The notes below the pieces were generated by a model. The model was not told the origin of the DNA. It was given only the letters and a program-made list of their open reading frames with translations, and searched no databases. A stretch of 64,000 bases of DNA. It comes from Fratercula arctica. Taxonomy: Eukaryota; Chordata; Aves; Charadriiformes; Alcidae. The first letter of the stretch is position 1. Every line of letters begins with the position of its first letter. The DNA lies in NCBI GenBank assembly GCA_947846985.1, contig CANTUZ010000003.1, positions 53,170,096 through 53,234,095 of the forward strand, in the 5' to 3' direction. The position numbers and the translations under genes are program-made. Below, piece after piece: positions 27,501-42,500 of the stretch.

Positions 27501-30500
27501 GAAGTTGTTGAAAAATAATTATATGATACCATATCGGGATTGGTATTGAGTCTAAAACTCTCCCAGAAGTATTTTTTGGATTTTTATTTTATCTTGTTTG
27601 GTAATATATAGATATTTGGGCCCCTCACCACATTGAGGTGCTGGAGTGTGTCCAGAGAAGGGTAACAAAGCTGGTGAGGGGTCTGGAGAATAAGTCTTCT
27701 GAGGAGCGGCTGAGGGAACTGGGGTTGTTCAGCCTGGAGAAAAGGAGGCTGAGGGGAGACCTTATCACTCCCTACAACTACCTGAAAGGAGGCTGTAGAG
27801 AGTTGGGGAGTCAGTTTCTTCTCCCAAGTAACAGGTGATAGGACAAGAGGAAATGGCCTCAAGTTGCACCAGGGGAGGTTTAGAGTGGAAAAATTTTTAC
27901 AATGAAAGGGTTGTCAAGCATTGGAACAGGCTGCCCAAGGAAGCACTTGAGTCACCATCCCCGGAGGTATTTAAAAGACGGGTAGACATAGCCCTTAGAG
28001 ATACGGTTTAGTGATGTTTTTTGTCAGAATTAGGTTGATGGTTGGAATCGATCTGAAAGGTCCCTTCCAACCTAGGTGATTCTATGCGAAATGTCAGTTT
28101 TGTAGACAGCGTTGACTGTGGTACTTTCCAACTTTTTGAATAAGTTGCTCTTGGTAAACAGATGTGTCTTGATAGTCTGTTCTTTATGAAATTATTTCTG
28201 TGAGAGATCATGCTTTTGCACATGCAATTAATAGTACTGATTGGGTCTAGGTGCAGGTAAGGTTGACAAATGGGAAAGTCATGTGAAGCTGCACTTGTAC
28301 TGCTTTACTCCTGCTTAGATGTGTTGCATCACCAGGACTTTATGGTAGTCTGTAACTTGATGTAAATTAAGTCTCTATCTCTTGTTGGATTGTATCCAGA
28401 CTTGGCAATGGTGAGTAATACCACACAGACTTTTAATCTTAATATACTTAAAATACTATTTGGAAATCTCACCATCACTGTCTGTTTTTTCTATTATATA
28501 GTTCTTGGGGACCACAATCAAAGCACATACAAAAGTGTGTGCAAAATAAATGGTGGCTTTGCTATCTATAAAAATAATTCAGGGTCTGATTAAGTAATGT
28601 GGGAAACGACTACATAGCAATGATTATAGTAAAATATGCCATCCTGGAGGGCTATATGCTACAGACTGGTATAGATAAGAAAAATGCTGTGGGTAATCTG
28701 CTTCCCTTAGTGTCTTGTATGTAATTCAGATCAGTGGTATGATTTTTTCTTCTAGGCAGAGATCTATTTTTTTGCCTCAAAATTCTCAAATGTTTAAATA
28801 CTGTCAGGCGTTACAGCTACAGTTTTGAGAAGTATCTAGGAATGAATTTTAAAATGCCACAGTTACAGATTTGTCTTAAAAATCTCAAGCTATTGTAACA
28901 GTGTCAAATCTGATAAAGGAACATGATCTGTATCTCGTGCTGTACTATCAAAATTTTTTATAGCTGTGTAACGACATGAAGATGTAAATATCTGTGTTGA
29001 TAGTTTGGAAGGAGTTTATATTACAACTGCGTCTCTGTATACATAACTGGCTTATGCTAGGGACTGAGTTCATAGCTACAGTTTTTACAACTGTGTCCTG
29101 TGTCAGATGAGTCAAACAGAGGTGAAGAACCTCCCAATATTCCCTAGGTCTACTTAGTAACTTAAATTAAAGAATTAAAAAAAAAAGACTGTTCTTCTGA
29201 GGCTTTAATAAATATTCTGGAATTAGTTTTCCCTTTCAAAATGTGATTTCTAAGGGCATATATGCTCCTATGTAGATAAGCTGCAAATAATAGTAATAAC
29301 TTTAAAAAAATATTTTAAAGAATATCTTGTGGAGAGAACTCACTAGTTGAAATGTTTTAATTTTGCCTGGGCAGAAAAAAAGTGTAAGCTTAGGTCTGAA
29401 GCTTGTTTGGAAAAAATACCTTTTGGAACTGTTGCCTTTTCTCAAAATCAAAGTAAAATCACTGTCATTATGTGGTATTAAGTTAGCACGATTATGTGCT
29501 TTTATGTATGACCTGCACTTCTAGCAGTTGTGAAAATGAACACTGATGTTAGGACGTGAGTACCTTATCTCTTCTTCTCTCAGCCACAGCTTTTGTCTCT
29601 TACTTGCATTTTCAAAAAACAAGCAAACAGTTGAAAAAAAGAAAAAAGACAACAATGAAATACTAGTGTTTTCCAAGGTTAATTTCCTAATGGCAGTGGG
29701 GAACACAGCTGTACCTTTGAGTATTGCTACTGAGAAGCTATTAATTTATCCTATTTGTTCATATTTGGAATAGGGGATGATGCAGGAATAGTAGAAAGAA
29801 ATGCTTGGAAGTGAAGGAGAAAGGATGGGCTGGTCAAAGCAGACTGTTGCCTCTAGAGCTACCCTAGGTCTTTGGCAGAGAGTTTTCCCTGTCTACCAAA
29901 TTAAAATGCTTTGCCCAGTCTGTCATTACTCATCATAATTTTTGCCTGTTTTGGGGACTACTATGTGGTAGATCATCGCTGCTTAGTACAGTGAGGGCTC
30001 TTACCTTAAGCACACATATGCAAGTATAGAGGATTTGGACAAACTGCATTCTCTTCTCTGGGATGCTGCCTGTTTTGTGTGGTAGAGAAATGCTTAACAT
30101 GTACTGAAACAGGCATGTATTATCCTTCTACAGTCAGTATTTAAGTGACGTGCTTTTTCAACTCGGCGTATCCCGCAAAACCGGGAGGCTTTGCATTGCT
30201 TTAGAAAAGAAGATTAATGCTGTTTAGGAGGAGGATATTAATTTGAGATGAGAAGAATAATTTTACCTACTAGGTGAAAAAGTGAAGATGACATAATCCT
30301 TGTGTAAAGGAACTAAATGGGACTAGCTGCAAGGATTTTTTTTTAATTTTTTTTGATAACTGTAAGCACTATAAAAGAGGCCAAACTCTATTTTCAGTTC
30401 TGCATATGAGGCTTCCACTAATTTGTCAAGAAGAATGAACTTGCTTTGAATGTTTAAAGCTTGTGTAAACTTACTCACAGTGCTGCATATTTACTGATTT

Positions 30501-33500
30501 CTGGAGAGAGAAACTGGTTCAGGTGTCCTAGAAAATGTAAAAGGATTTTTTGTTTAAAGAAATGTTCAAGTATTCTTAATATTGAAATTTTTACTGACTA
30601 GTTATAACAATGCTTCCAGAAACATTTGCATCAGAAGTGCTTAAGGAAAACGCTTGAGGGATAAAATTTGAATGTTGTAGTAACTTGAGGAATCCATGGG
30701 CTTCTCTGTTTTTCTGGGTCATACTTCTCTTGCTTTGAGGCAGAGTAGCTGTAAAGCCTCAATTCCAAATAAACTGTGGGTGCGTAAACGAACAAAGGTT
30801 ACCTTTGAATTCTGTTGCAAGCTGATGTTCAGGGAGGGAGCTGGGAGAATCTTCTTTTCTTAGAAAACTACCTGTGTCAGTGCAGGTTAACTAACATGTT
30901 TTAAAATTCAGTTCCTATAAATGTCTGAATTTCACTTTCAGAAGTTGCTTTTTGTCTATTTCTGCAAATAATTTTTAATTTAAGTGAATGCAGAAGGGTG
31001 AGCTAGGCTGAAGCAAACCTGCTCTGAAATTCCTGGTATTCCTTGTGGGAATATTTTTTTTTCCTATCTGGCAATGTGTGTAGTCAATCAATAGTTACTG
31101 CAAAAGGAATAATTCTACAGTAAAAGTATTCTGAGTTTGTGTAGAGTGATATCATTTATGGGGACAATACCTCCCCCCCAAGTTCTAAACTGTGTCTTTT
31201 TTTTTTAAAGAGCTATAAACTGTGAGTACAGATGAGTTCTTTGTATAGGAGCTGTATTAATAGGAATGTAAAATACAAAGGGAAAAACAGGTGAGGTGAG
31301 CTGGCTCTTTAAGCCCTTCCATGGCAGAACAAAATTAAATTACTAATTCTGTTTGGGGAAGAAAGCTGGTATTAAGTTTGATGGATTATTCAACATCTGT
31401 TTGGTATATCTCTCATCACTTAGCTAGAGGCTATACAGATTCATTAGTCGAGGAGAAGAATGTGATTGAAGTTTAAAAGTTAAAATATGGCAGTGTTGAA
31501 GCAGACAGTTCCCGTTGTAATTCTACTTACATTTTATCTCCCCAGCTTAGAGGTTGAGCAGCAGATGTATTTGAGTTTTGATTTGCATGCAGCCTAGTAG
31601 TCTCTTCAGCCTTTCAACTGTCTGTAGCATGAATGCATGTTATTATTTAAGTCTTTGTATCCACTTTGGTTTTGATCAACAGTTTCTCAGTAAATGTACA
31701 ATTCTCACCCATTCTGCAAATATTCCTGTTTTATTAATTTCTAGTGTATGCTGAGAGAAGAAATTGTACGCTATACTCCCTGTTTCGCATGTGTCTTTGG
31801 AATTATTTCCTTTCTTCCAAAAACTAATGTGCCTCTTTAAAGCAAGAGGTGCTCAGCTCTTTGACAAATTTTACTCCAGAAGCCCTGGGCATACTATAAT
31901 GATAAAATACTGATCAATTTGCATAATTATGTGGACTTAAATTATTTCTGCTCTGTCTCCTAGAGGTTGGAGAATTTCTTTAATTTCTTGTCAGAAGAAA
32001 GGGGATAACCACATTTGAAACAGAACCTTTGCAACTAATAAATGAATCTTGTACGGAGAATTAAAAGAATCTGTGTTGCTGCTGCTTCTATGTGGTATTC
32101 ATTAATGGAAGTATAGGACTGATTTATGTGTGGGAGGGAAAATGAACAAGCTTTTGTTATCTCATAATTGGTGTGAATCCAGGAAGTCTTGGTACAGAGA
32201 TCCTGGAAATTTACATTATACATAATTTCCCATTGACGACTCCTCCATATTTTGTCTACTGATCTTTTTATCTGTCACAGCAGATTTTTTTTTAACATGC
32301 TTTGCATCATTCAGCTCTTCCTTTATCTATAAGTAGTGTTTAAAAAGGAGAGAAAGCTCCTTTAACACTGGAAAAATATGATCATTTGATTATGATGTTT
32401 TAGATTAACTTCCTTTTATACTAGTCCTGGTATTTAACACTACTAAAATAACTGGTTCATCATTCTCTGTGGGGTACTCATTGATGAAGAATCCTTTAAA
32501 TAACTGTAAGTTAAGACTTAGACATAATTTTCATATTCCATGGGGATAAATAAGATGGGCTTTTTAACTCCTTTGTGGTGTTTATAAATGACTTTTTTGG
32601 TGATCGCTCAGAGCTATGTGATTAAATACTTTGAGTGCACTAGGTAGAAGCAGGATGTTAACCTGTTTGAATGTGGTATTAGTGGCAGTGATGATGTTAG
32701 TTATGGTATTTGGGGTTTTTTCCTATGTTACATGTGACGGTTATTACTTAACAGTACAAATTGCAGCTTTGGTCGGCCAGGAGTTGAATGCTACTGCCAG
32801 CATGACAGTGGAGCTGCAGTAATACAGCTTCAGTTCCTGATTAATGAGGTTAGTAAAATGATGTATGTTCCATAATTCAGAGAAGATACACTCTGTATCT
32901 CCTTCAATTTCTCATTAAGCAAGCATCAAAATCAGCTAAGACAAGTGACTCTTACAGTGAATGGCAAGTAGTAATAACAATTGTAAATAAATTAACTTTT
33001 TAATTTTAGAAAATGCTTGACTAACTGCTGAAAATAGCTTTGTCTCTAGAGTACTCCTTTGCTGTAAGTAAGAACTCTCTTTTTCCTAGGAATACTTATT
33101 CATGTCATTGAACGTTGCAAGTTATCTCTTGTAGTAAAGTATGTCTTCAATAGTACTAACAGTTTCAGTAGGTAGTTAATTTTATTTTGATAGAGTTACT
33201 GTTTTAGATGTGAGCTGAGCGTATATCCCTAATCTGATCCCTCAGTAATTTCAGGTGTGTTTTTCCTAGGAGTGTAGTAGCTGAGATCTGACAGCACTGC
33301 TGTTCTTCAGTTAACTGGGGCCAGATTTGTAGGGGAATTTCTAGCTCAGAAGAATGGTGAAGTCAAACCTCACTACTAGCTTTGTCAGCACATAGATGCA
33401 GTTGAGTTCATTGCTTAATTTCTCTGTGGAGGTGGGCATGAGGGAACTGATGTGCACACACCAGAAAAAGCTTCTCCTTCCACACCTCCCCTCAGTATGG

Positions 33501-36500
33501 CACTGAACCAAATGTGAATGAGCTGAATGACGTGATCACATCAGTTATCTTGTTACTACTACTGCTTGGAACTTGCCTGTGCTATGATGGCAATGAGCAC
33601 GCTTATAAATATTTTTTCATCCTGGAGGCAAATATATGATATGTTTTCACTATGATGATGCTATACTGTTACTAGGGTTATGAAAATAAGTTGACTAAAA
33701 CTTTTTCTTTCTCATAGGGAGCTCTTGTGAGTGCCTTGGCTGATGATACCTTACACCTGTGGAACTTACGTCAGAAGAGACCTGCTATACTTCACTCACT
33801 CAAATTTAACAGAGAACGGTAGGGATTGGATTATTATTGCTTTGCCCCTTACTATCACACTGTGCTATTGTAAGATCTGATTTATTAATGCAGTCCAATT
33901 AATAATTTAAATTAATAATTATTAATTTCAATTAATAATTGAAACTGGATTTACATTGAGTTTGAGTTGCAGGCTGTTAGGACCCAAATTACTTCTGAGT
34001 AGACACGCTTGTGACCTAAACTGAGATGACTCTTCTATCATTTTGCATATTGAATTGCTGAACATCAATTCTCCCATCTTTAAAATGCAGAGGTATAGAA
34101 GACTTTCAATGTATGTCTCCAGAGGAATTTTGGAGCAAAAAGTGCGTGTGTGTACCAACAAGTTAACAGGAAAAATAGTTCAATTTTCTAGTTGGAAGTT
34201 TTTCTCCCGTTGATGACAAATTGGAATTCTGTAGTGTTAGAACACTTGCGTGTATCAGAGAAGTTGAAAAAACATGCATTTTGACTAACAATTTTGAGAC
34301 TCAAGTAATGGCACTGTAAGCAAGCTAGGGAGACGTTTTAGATTAAATTTCTGAAATTCAGTTGATACTATTTCTGCAAAAAAATGTGTCCTTAATGTGT
34401 CCTTTTTTTTTTTTAAGTAACAAGTAGTCCTTCCCTTCTGGGAAGTAGCCCTTCTCTTCCAGTATGGGTGAAGTCTCAACTGGACTGCTATGTCTGCTTT
34501 TGAGCAGCATGCTCCAGAGATGGACTGCTTGGGGATCTCAAAGGATGCTAGCAAGAACACACAATAATCTGTGATTTATAATAGGGCAGGAAGTAATAAG
34601 CTTGAAGTAATGGGTAGCAATAGAAAGAGGCAAGATAAATATTTATGTGAAACCTTCTAATGTAATGTCATACAAAGTGATAAACAGACTGTTGGGTGGA
34701 TTGTGGAATAACTCTGACAGAGCAAAATTCTCTGCCTCAAGGGAGTGACAGCATAAAAGTAAAGGACCTTTATGCAGCATAAAAGTAAAAAGGAGAGAAA
34801 TGCAATTCATAGCCTCTAGTTCAATGAGGATTGTCCAACTATAGGAGATGCAGTAGTGTATCCAAACTGAATTTTTTCCCCTCTCCCTTCCCCCTTCTTT
34901 CTTAAATGACTTTACTTGTAGCACCTATTTGAAGTGTCAATATAAAATTCAGATTTGCATCCTGAAACCAAACTTGCATATTGACTTCTAATGCTTAGGT
35001 CACTCATGTGACTTCGCTGGTTGTATTTGTTATTAATTTTGGACAGAGTACTGATTTTTCCAGGAAAACCCGGACCTTGCTAAAATAAGTAATGAGAGCA
35101 CCATAGTTACCAAGAGTGGTGAAGGTATGGTTTGAGACAAGGGCTTATTCTTCTAGTAACTTTAAAATTAAAGTATCCCTTATAATAGCATATAGAAGTA
35201 GGCAGAATACTGAAGATCCCAGAAGCATACATTGTCATAGCCACTTACCAAGTCATAATGGATGACTGTTAACTATTTTCAAATATTCTGTTTTCTTTTG
35301 ACTAGTTTATAAAATAAAGCCTCATAAAATAAAGTGTAATGTCATTACTAGGGAATTATTTTGATTTTGAACTTTAAAAATTGTACAAATTCACCGTTGA
35401 ATAATTCTAAATAGGTGTCTTTGATGACTAAGAACTCTTAGTGTTATAATTGCACCTAATAGGCTTGATATGTTATGTGATTTTGAAGCAAATGGGCTTT
35501 GCTTGGATCAGTTTTACGATCTGTATTAACTAAGTTTATTGAGAAGAGTGTTCATGAATAAAACTGGATCTTCTCAATTAGTAAGTGCTAAATTGTTTGA
35601 TACCTAATTAAGTCTTTTAAATAATTTATGTTGGGGGATTAAGATTTACTCATAAGGGTAACTAACTTCTCAAACAGGAATTATTTAAAAAATACTACAA
35701 CATAGCGTTGTAATAATATCTTCTCTAACGATACTTTAATTTGCCAGCTCGTGTAGGGAACTTCAATATCTTGGAAATTAGTTTGGGTAAAAGAATAAAT
35801 AAGTTAAACTGGAAAAATGTCCTTGGAGGGGAAACGAAGCCAAATCTTACTACATAACTGAAGCGACTATTCCAGTTACATCAGTATTTGCTCTAGGACT
35901 CTGTAGATGTTAAGGTTTAAAATTGTATACCTAATTGGCATATAATTGGAATTTCCAGAGTTCCTGGAAGTGTGTTGACATTGTGGAATAGTATTTGTGT
36001 CCTGTTTAATAGGGGTTCAGCTCAACATGTCACAGGCCTATTTTTCTTCAGATTTTATTTCCAAATCAGAGTTTAATGTGTAAGGATTAGATGTGAACTA
36101 GAAGGTTGCTTGTGGTATAGAAAGCTAACTGTAGCAGTTGGCTACCCAGATTAAGGGATGTTCTGATCTTGAAAATGATTCTTGAACCACATTTAAGAAG
36201 GGGTGGGGGGGGAAGGCTATGACTTGTTAATGAACTCTGTGTTCTCCTGGCACATCCTTTTACCAGCTCTGGCTGATTTCCTGCTTTTAGCCATATGGAA
36301 GAATTACTGTCCAATGTTTAGCAGCACAATTTCTAGATTTCATATGTGTTTCTCCTGTTGGTAATTTAGCTTGGCAAGCTTGTTTTCAGGCCTGTTCTGA
36401 ATGTCTTTCAAATAAGGAATAAAAACCAGACATAGCTTGTGTCATGTGTTAAGTATTTTGTATACTTACCTGAAAATTGAATCGGAGTATTAAATTACCT

Positions 36501-39500
36501 GTAAATTAATTCAGAATGCAGTATGATTGGAAAGTGTTGTGAATTGCTGGTTTCTACTCGTGAATTTTAAGATCAGGGAGTGGTGAGAGAGTTGCTTTTT
36601 CTTTTAAAATAATTGTATACCTAATACAGACTTTGTTATGAGCAGTGGAAAATGTCTTTATTGGGTAACTTGCAACTCTGGTAGATTTGAGCAAAACCTT
36701 TCTTTAAAAGTAGTGACCAAGAGTCTTTAAAGACACTGCTTTCTATTGAATCTTTAAATGAGTTGAGTATCTGTAGATAAGAAACCGACCATTTAATAGA
36801 TTCATAGCTCTTGACTGCCTTTTGTACCAGTGATGGTCAGTAATTTGAAGCAAGTCTTCTGAACTGGTGACTGATGAAGTTTTTGATGCGTAAAAAATCT
36901 GTTAGTTGAAATTACTGGCGGATGTCAGAAGCACAGTTCTGCAAGTTTTCTATCCTTTTGTTCCTGTTGCATTTGTTGGGTTTTGCAGCTGCTTTGTGTT
37001 CTAGTTACCAAACAAAAGTTAGAAGATACTAAACCAATGTCATACTAAGCTTGGCTATTCTTCCTTGACTCTGAGAAGTGGTCTGTAGGGGCCAGGAAAA
37101 AATGTATAATGATGCTTACGTGGTGGGGCTTGCTTGCATGACTTGTCATGCGAGTTAAATAAGTAGTATGTCTTTGCAGAAAGCACAATTCAGTGAATTT
37201 ACTTAGTATCCTAGGTGTTGTACTTCTCTAAGATTTCTTCAGGGAATCACAATGTAGTTTCTTTGTCATCTACATACCTGTATAAATATCCTACGCATGA
37301 TAAAATTGTTGTCTGTTCACAGTAATGTTGATGCTAGGCTAGATTAATTCTAAAATATGCATAGCTAATACCTCTTAGAGTAAATATTGATAGCATCTTG
37401 TGAGATAGATATTCAATCTGGCATTAGTTTTCTTGCTATGCAGGAGCTGTTAAACTTTGTGCTGACCTAAGGTCAGCAATCACGCATCACTAATGAGCCA
37501 GACTTCCACAGAACCAATTTAAGAGAGGGTGAAGTAATAGACTAATTTGATTAAAAAAAACCCAAAACAACAAAAACAACCACCTGAACAAACAAAAAAA
37601 GCCAACAAAGCAACAGTGGTGTGGGATGACAACTTTGAGTCATCTTTGCAAACCAAACACCAAACCAACCCACTTTACATATAAGTATGAAAAATGAGTT
37701 GAGTTATCAAAGACTTGTGTCCTTCCTGAACTGAAATTCCTTGTTCTAATGCCAAAAGAAGTAGTTTACTTGCTTTGTGACTTAGCATAAATACAAGAAC
37801 CAGAATCATAGCATAAAAATAGAACTGAGTGTTTAGTGTGTGAGTGCTTTGCATATCGATCACTGAATGCACTGATAACACTTTAATTTTTAATATGTCA
37901 ATGTTTATGCTGTGGTATTTAAATTGGTTTTTTTACCATGAAACTGTGTGATTCATAGTTACAAAATTATGCTTTAAGTATTGCTGGCTTTGTATCCTGC
38001 TGTAAACAGCAACTTTAGGACTGCATTTAAAACACGAACTCTGTCTACAGTGAGTGAAAAACCCCACTTGTATTTACTTCTTATTAATAAACAAGACTTA
38101 ACTTGATGACACATACCTTACCTTGTTAGACACTAACTTTGCACCCAACCTGTGCATTAGCAGACATTAGTTGTGAGAGAATTTTTCCTTCCACCTCTCT
38201 GAATTTATAAACTGACCAATTCTGCCACTTTGTGGATAGCTGAAGGACATACAGTTTTTCTTGCTTGTGAGAGCAGGTGATGATACTTTTTGTAGGTTTT
38301 CGGTTGTGATGTTTTTTATTCCTCTTTCTGTTTATCACTGTTTCACTTCCAGCCTTTAAGGGCTGGCTTTTCCCCCTTTGCCCTATGTGTTTTGGGGTAC
38401 GATTATAGTATAATCAACAGAAGGATTACAGATACATATCCAAACAATACTTCTGAGAAGTTAAATATTCTAGTCTTTGGAGAGTCAATGATATACCAAG
38501 TACAAGTTTAATATAGGAAAAAACTAAGTTTTTTCACAAATAGCTGTTTTTTACACTCTTCTAAACTGGTTTTCTTCTTGAGAGTTAAAGCAAATGATCA
38601 CCAGGTCGGCTCGCCTTTATGGTGTCATATAAAGCCTTCTTTTACCTGGTGGGCTTAAAAATGTTACTCAGTAGTGATCTGCTAGATGATGTATTTAGAA
38701 GGAGTTTTATCTTTTGTCAAGAAATTAGCAGGAGAAAATAAATTCCTTGACTGTTTGGATTTGCTGCAAATGTGAATGTCTTTCATGCAAGATCAGATTC
38801 TTTTGAAAACATTTTCTTGAGGCTGTGCATGCATGCGGAGTCCCACATGTTGGTGCAGCTGATGGAACTGCAGTTGCATCAGTTACCTTCTGTTGCCTTT
38901 GGCACGGAGGCAGAACCGAAGCGCTGAGTCCTACTACTCTGAGATTTCAGCTTCTAAGAAACAGTCTGCATTGTCCTGTTAGCTTTTTTCCTTGCACCCT
39001 GTTGAGTTTCACAGTGGTTTGAGGCACATAATGGACAACTGCCATGTTCTTGGGCAGAATTTGACCTCTAGTCTTTAAGCCCTGCCTGTCTGACAAACTT
39101 TAATCCATCAGCGATGGGCATAATTCTTCTGTCTCCTGCAAAAACTACATCTCCGACATGGCCATTTTTTAAGTTGTAGTGTGTGACTTCCCAGATGAAA
39201 TATTTAGCCTGAACTGCATGTGTTAGAGCAAGGTACCTGAGTGTCTTCTGATGCCGAAGGTGATGGTTACTTTTTAAGTCATGTCAGATATACGAACAGG
39301 AGCTCATAAATATGTAGTGCAGCGGATTTTATCAGTGGTAAGACATCCTCAAATCTTTAGGATATTTGGTGTGAATTCTTTCAATATTGAAAAACTTTCT
39401 TGGTTTTCAAATCATTTGCCTCAAAAGGCATGTGTGCATTGGTCCTTTGTCAGCATTACATGCAGTGAAGCAGCCCTTTTCTGTTTGTGTAAAAATAAAA

Positions 39501-42500
39501 ATGTGGAGCCCCCTTCTGAGTGAAGTACAACTGAAGCTTGAAAAGCCATCTTAAAATGAGAGGTGAAATGTGACTCCATAAAAGAAAGAACATGTAAGCC
39601 ATGAAATATATTAGGGACACTATACTGTAAAAATGCAAATACCTGCAGCAACCTAAAAAACCTCTAAAATTGAGCCTTTTCCTGGAAAATTATCTAAATG
39701 GCCCTGGTATTTATCACATCAGTGGTGAAAATTTTATTTCTGCTCTTGCTTCCCCATTACTCCATCTTGACACCACTCAAATACACCACAACTCAGATAC
39801 TGGAGCGTAGGCTTTTCTCAGCTGCCTTTAGAGGCAGCACTTCAGGTAAATATGTTTGGAGAAGCATCATTTGGAGTGCCGTTATAGGATATAAACGGAA
39901 TTGAAGTACCCAGTCCAGTTTCTATGATATTCTGCATTTATCCACGTGGTCTTTTGGCGGGGACAGTTTTGGGATGCACTGCACTGCCTCTTGACCGTTT
40001 TTATGTCCATTGAAGACTTGACAAGAGACCATGGACACGGAGTCTAGACTAACACAGGAATTAAACTTTTCAACTTCTGAGTTTTACACGGTGGCTATCT
40101 CGTGCATGAAAGGTTGAAGATAAAGGTATGCAGAATACAACTTCAGTAGCTTAACGCTTTTCTTTTTAGAAAATTTTTATTTTGTGTATACAATAATGAT
40201 CTGAGCAGCTAGTGTAATTACAGTAACTGCAAACCTATAATGATAGCCTGAGGTTCTAGAAATAGTTTTAGTGACTTAAAAATAAAACCTGTTATCAGTG
40301 TTTGTCATTCATCAAAGCATTTGTCACTGCTTTGTTAAAGCAGTGGAAAATTCTGAAGAACATATAATGCTTCATAATGCAATAGACTAAGGAAAGGTAA
40401 AGATTAATTTAAAAGGATTTCTGTTGTCATAATAATACACTCAAGATATCAGCTCATCATTTTTACTTAATATTTCCCTTAAAAGCCTAGTTCTTACATA
40501 TCAAAGAATGCAATTTATTAAATTAATCTGTAATTAAATTCCTTTAGGGAATATTATCACTTGCTATCATAACTATTTTGATATACATTGTGAAACAACC
40601 ACAATTAAGACTTCTTAACTAAACTTTGACAGATTATCAGAAAAGACACATGGTCTGCAGTTAAATCCTTTCAATACGTTTACAAATGGCTTCTTAAAGA
40701 CTCTCCTGTCACTGCTAATACTCTCACATAAGGAATAGCACAATTTATAATTTAAGTACAGTAAGAACAAGAAATATTTTGTGAGGATTTTTATTCTGTC
40801 AGTGTTTTCCACTGCTAGTGTACTACTGGCTTTTCTGTATATAACTTTGTTTGCTTGAACTATTGGTTCAACTCTTACAAACTCATTTCACAGAAAAGTG
40901 AAATTCCTTGTGAGTTTTTTGGAAGGGGGGGGGACAGGGTAAGGAGTGGCTTTGCAAATATGTATGCAGCGAGGAGGAAGATTTTGTACAGCTACAATAG
41001 AGTTTAGAACTACCCTGACTGGTTTGGGGTTGCATAACAGTACTTTATTTTAGCAATGATGTTGGTATATATTAAAATCATACTGTAGATTTCAGATTAA
41101 AAAAATCTGCTTTTTTCCTATAAAGGGATTTTTTTTTTCTTTGTACAGGTATGGGAAAGTGAAATATTTGGAATAAGGTGCTATACACAATACTTGTATT
41201 ATACTAAAAATTCAATCTGCTTCACAAAATGTACTGTACTTACTGAGGTAGCTGAAATTTCCTTGGAGATAGCATGAGGAATCTGTTGTGCCACGAAAGA
41301 GCTGCATGCAAAAGCCTGCTTTCTGTGATCACTGGCTCAGACAATCCCAGGCTGTCTCTTTAGATGCATAAAACTGGTCTATCTTTTTATAGGTGCTTCT
41401 GTTCTAGTATTTTTGGTCAGAATGGCTTCAATACAGGAGAGGAAGAGTACAGTACTCCACTTTGTATTGATACATTGTTTTCAAGTAGTTGGGGTTTGTG
41501 TGCAAGGGAGATTTGCAAAGATTTTTTTACTTGGATTGAGTGTATCTGTAGTCTTCTCGATCTATTCCCAACAATTGATTGTGTTTTCCACACTTATGTA
41601 TGTATCCATTTGTGGGTATGTGGGGGAAGAATGCTTGAGTTGTAAAAGTGGCCAGAGCATTGTATGGCAACTTCTGCTTCTGTTGATCCTAAAATATGTT
41701 GTGGCTGCAGTATATTCTAATCTTGTGGTGGCAGAGATTGGTTTCTGAAAGAAAAATCTGCATTTTTCAGGAAAAAAAATATGCTGTGCTTGGCTGAGTG
41801 TTAACTAAGCAAGTACTGCCTCACCACTGAGAAGACCCTGACCTTTTGTTTCCATCCTTCAAAACAAGTTTGAATCCCTTTAATCCTCAGTCCAATTTTC
41901 AACAGAGCAAGTGAGGTCACTAAATGTAGTCTGTATGTTGACATGCGAGTAGGTTGTTACTGGTACTTCAGATGGTACTTCAGATGGTCATAGCTTCACT
42001 GTATTTTAGTTTTTAAGAGGGCTGTAACATTTGCAATGTTATTTAAAATCTACATAGTTTAAGATGAAGCCTTAATCACTGAAGAGAGGGAATCTCAGTA
42101 CATGAACTTTTATGTTGGAAATGTTACTCTGAAATAAATGCAGTTATCGGAAATGAATCACTTCAGACAAAATACAATTGAATTTCTGAAAGTTGGAAGA
42201 CCTAGTTTTTCTATTAATAAAATAAAGAAATAGCAAATAACTATATTTCAAATGGAGTAATGTTTACCACATTCAATGTAAAATGGTAATTCTTTCATTA
42301 TAGCAGATTCAGCATGAAAAATTCCGTTTGGATTTAACTAGTCATCAGTTTTGTGATACATAAAAGCTCTAAGAATATTGTTTTAGGTTACACAAAAATC
42401 AGACAAAACTTTCTGATTGTAGAAGAATGGTAAAAGCACACTTCTAAGGATAAGGTTAAGAACCCTGTTTTATATGTGCCTAAAGTGAACAATTTTGAAG

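Larger units (their letters stand above)
5473..32766 (+). other. STXBP5 intron 2 (27.3 kb)
   Basis: The longest intron in the window. It holds a CR1 tail (11024-11084), an ancient CR1 3' region (17690-18325), a younger CR1 3' end (27612-28087), a 16-bp hairpin (14306-14344), a 16-bp tandem duplication (6085-6116) and A-rich tracts (15696-15733, 17247-17311). A GC-richer patch at about 9080-9320 is unexplained. Elsewhere I see ordinary AT-rich intron and no further exon with tomosyn similarity. Confidence 0.85.

Noticed and set aside
32631..32822. 63-codon open frame overlapping exon 3
   Set aside because: It is a different phase from the conserved [10 protein letters not shown] reading and crosses the splice acceptor; a shadow of exon 3.
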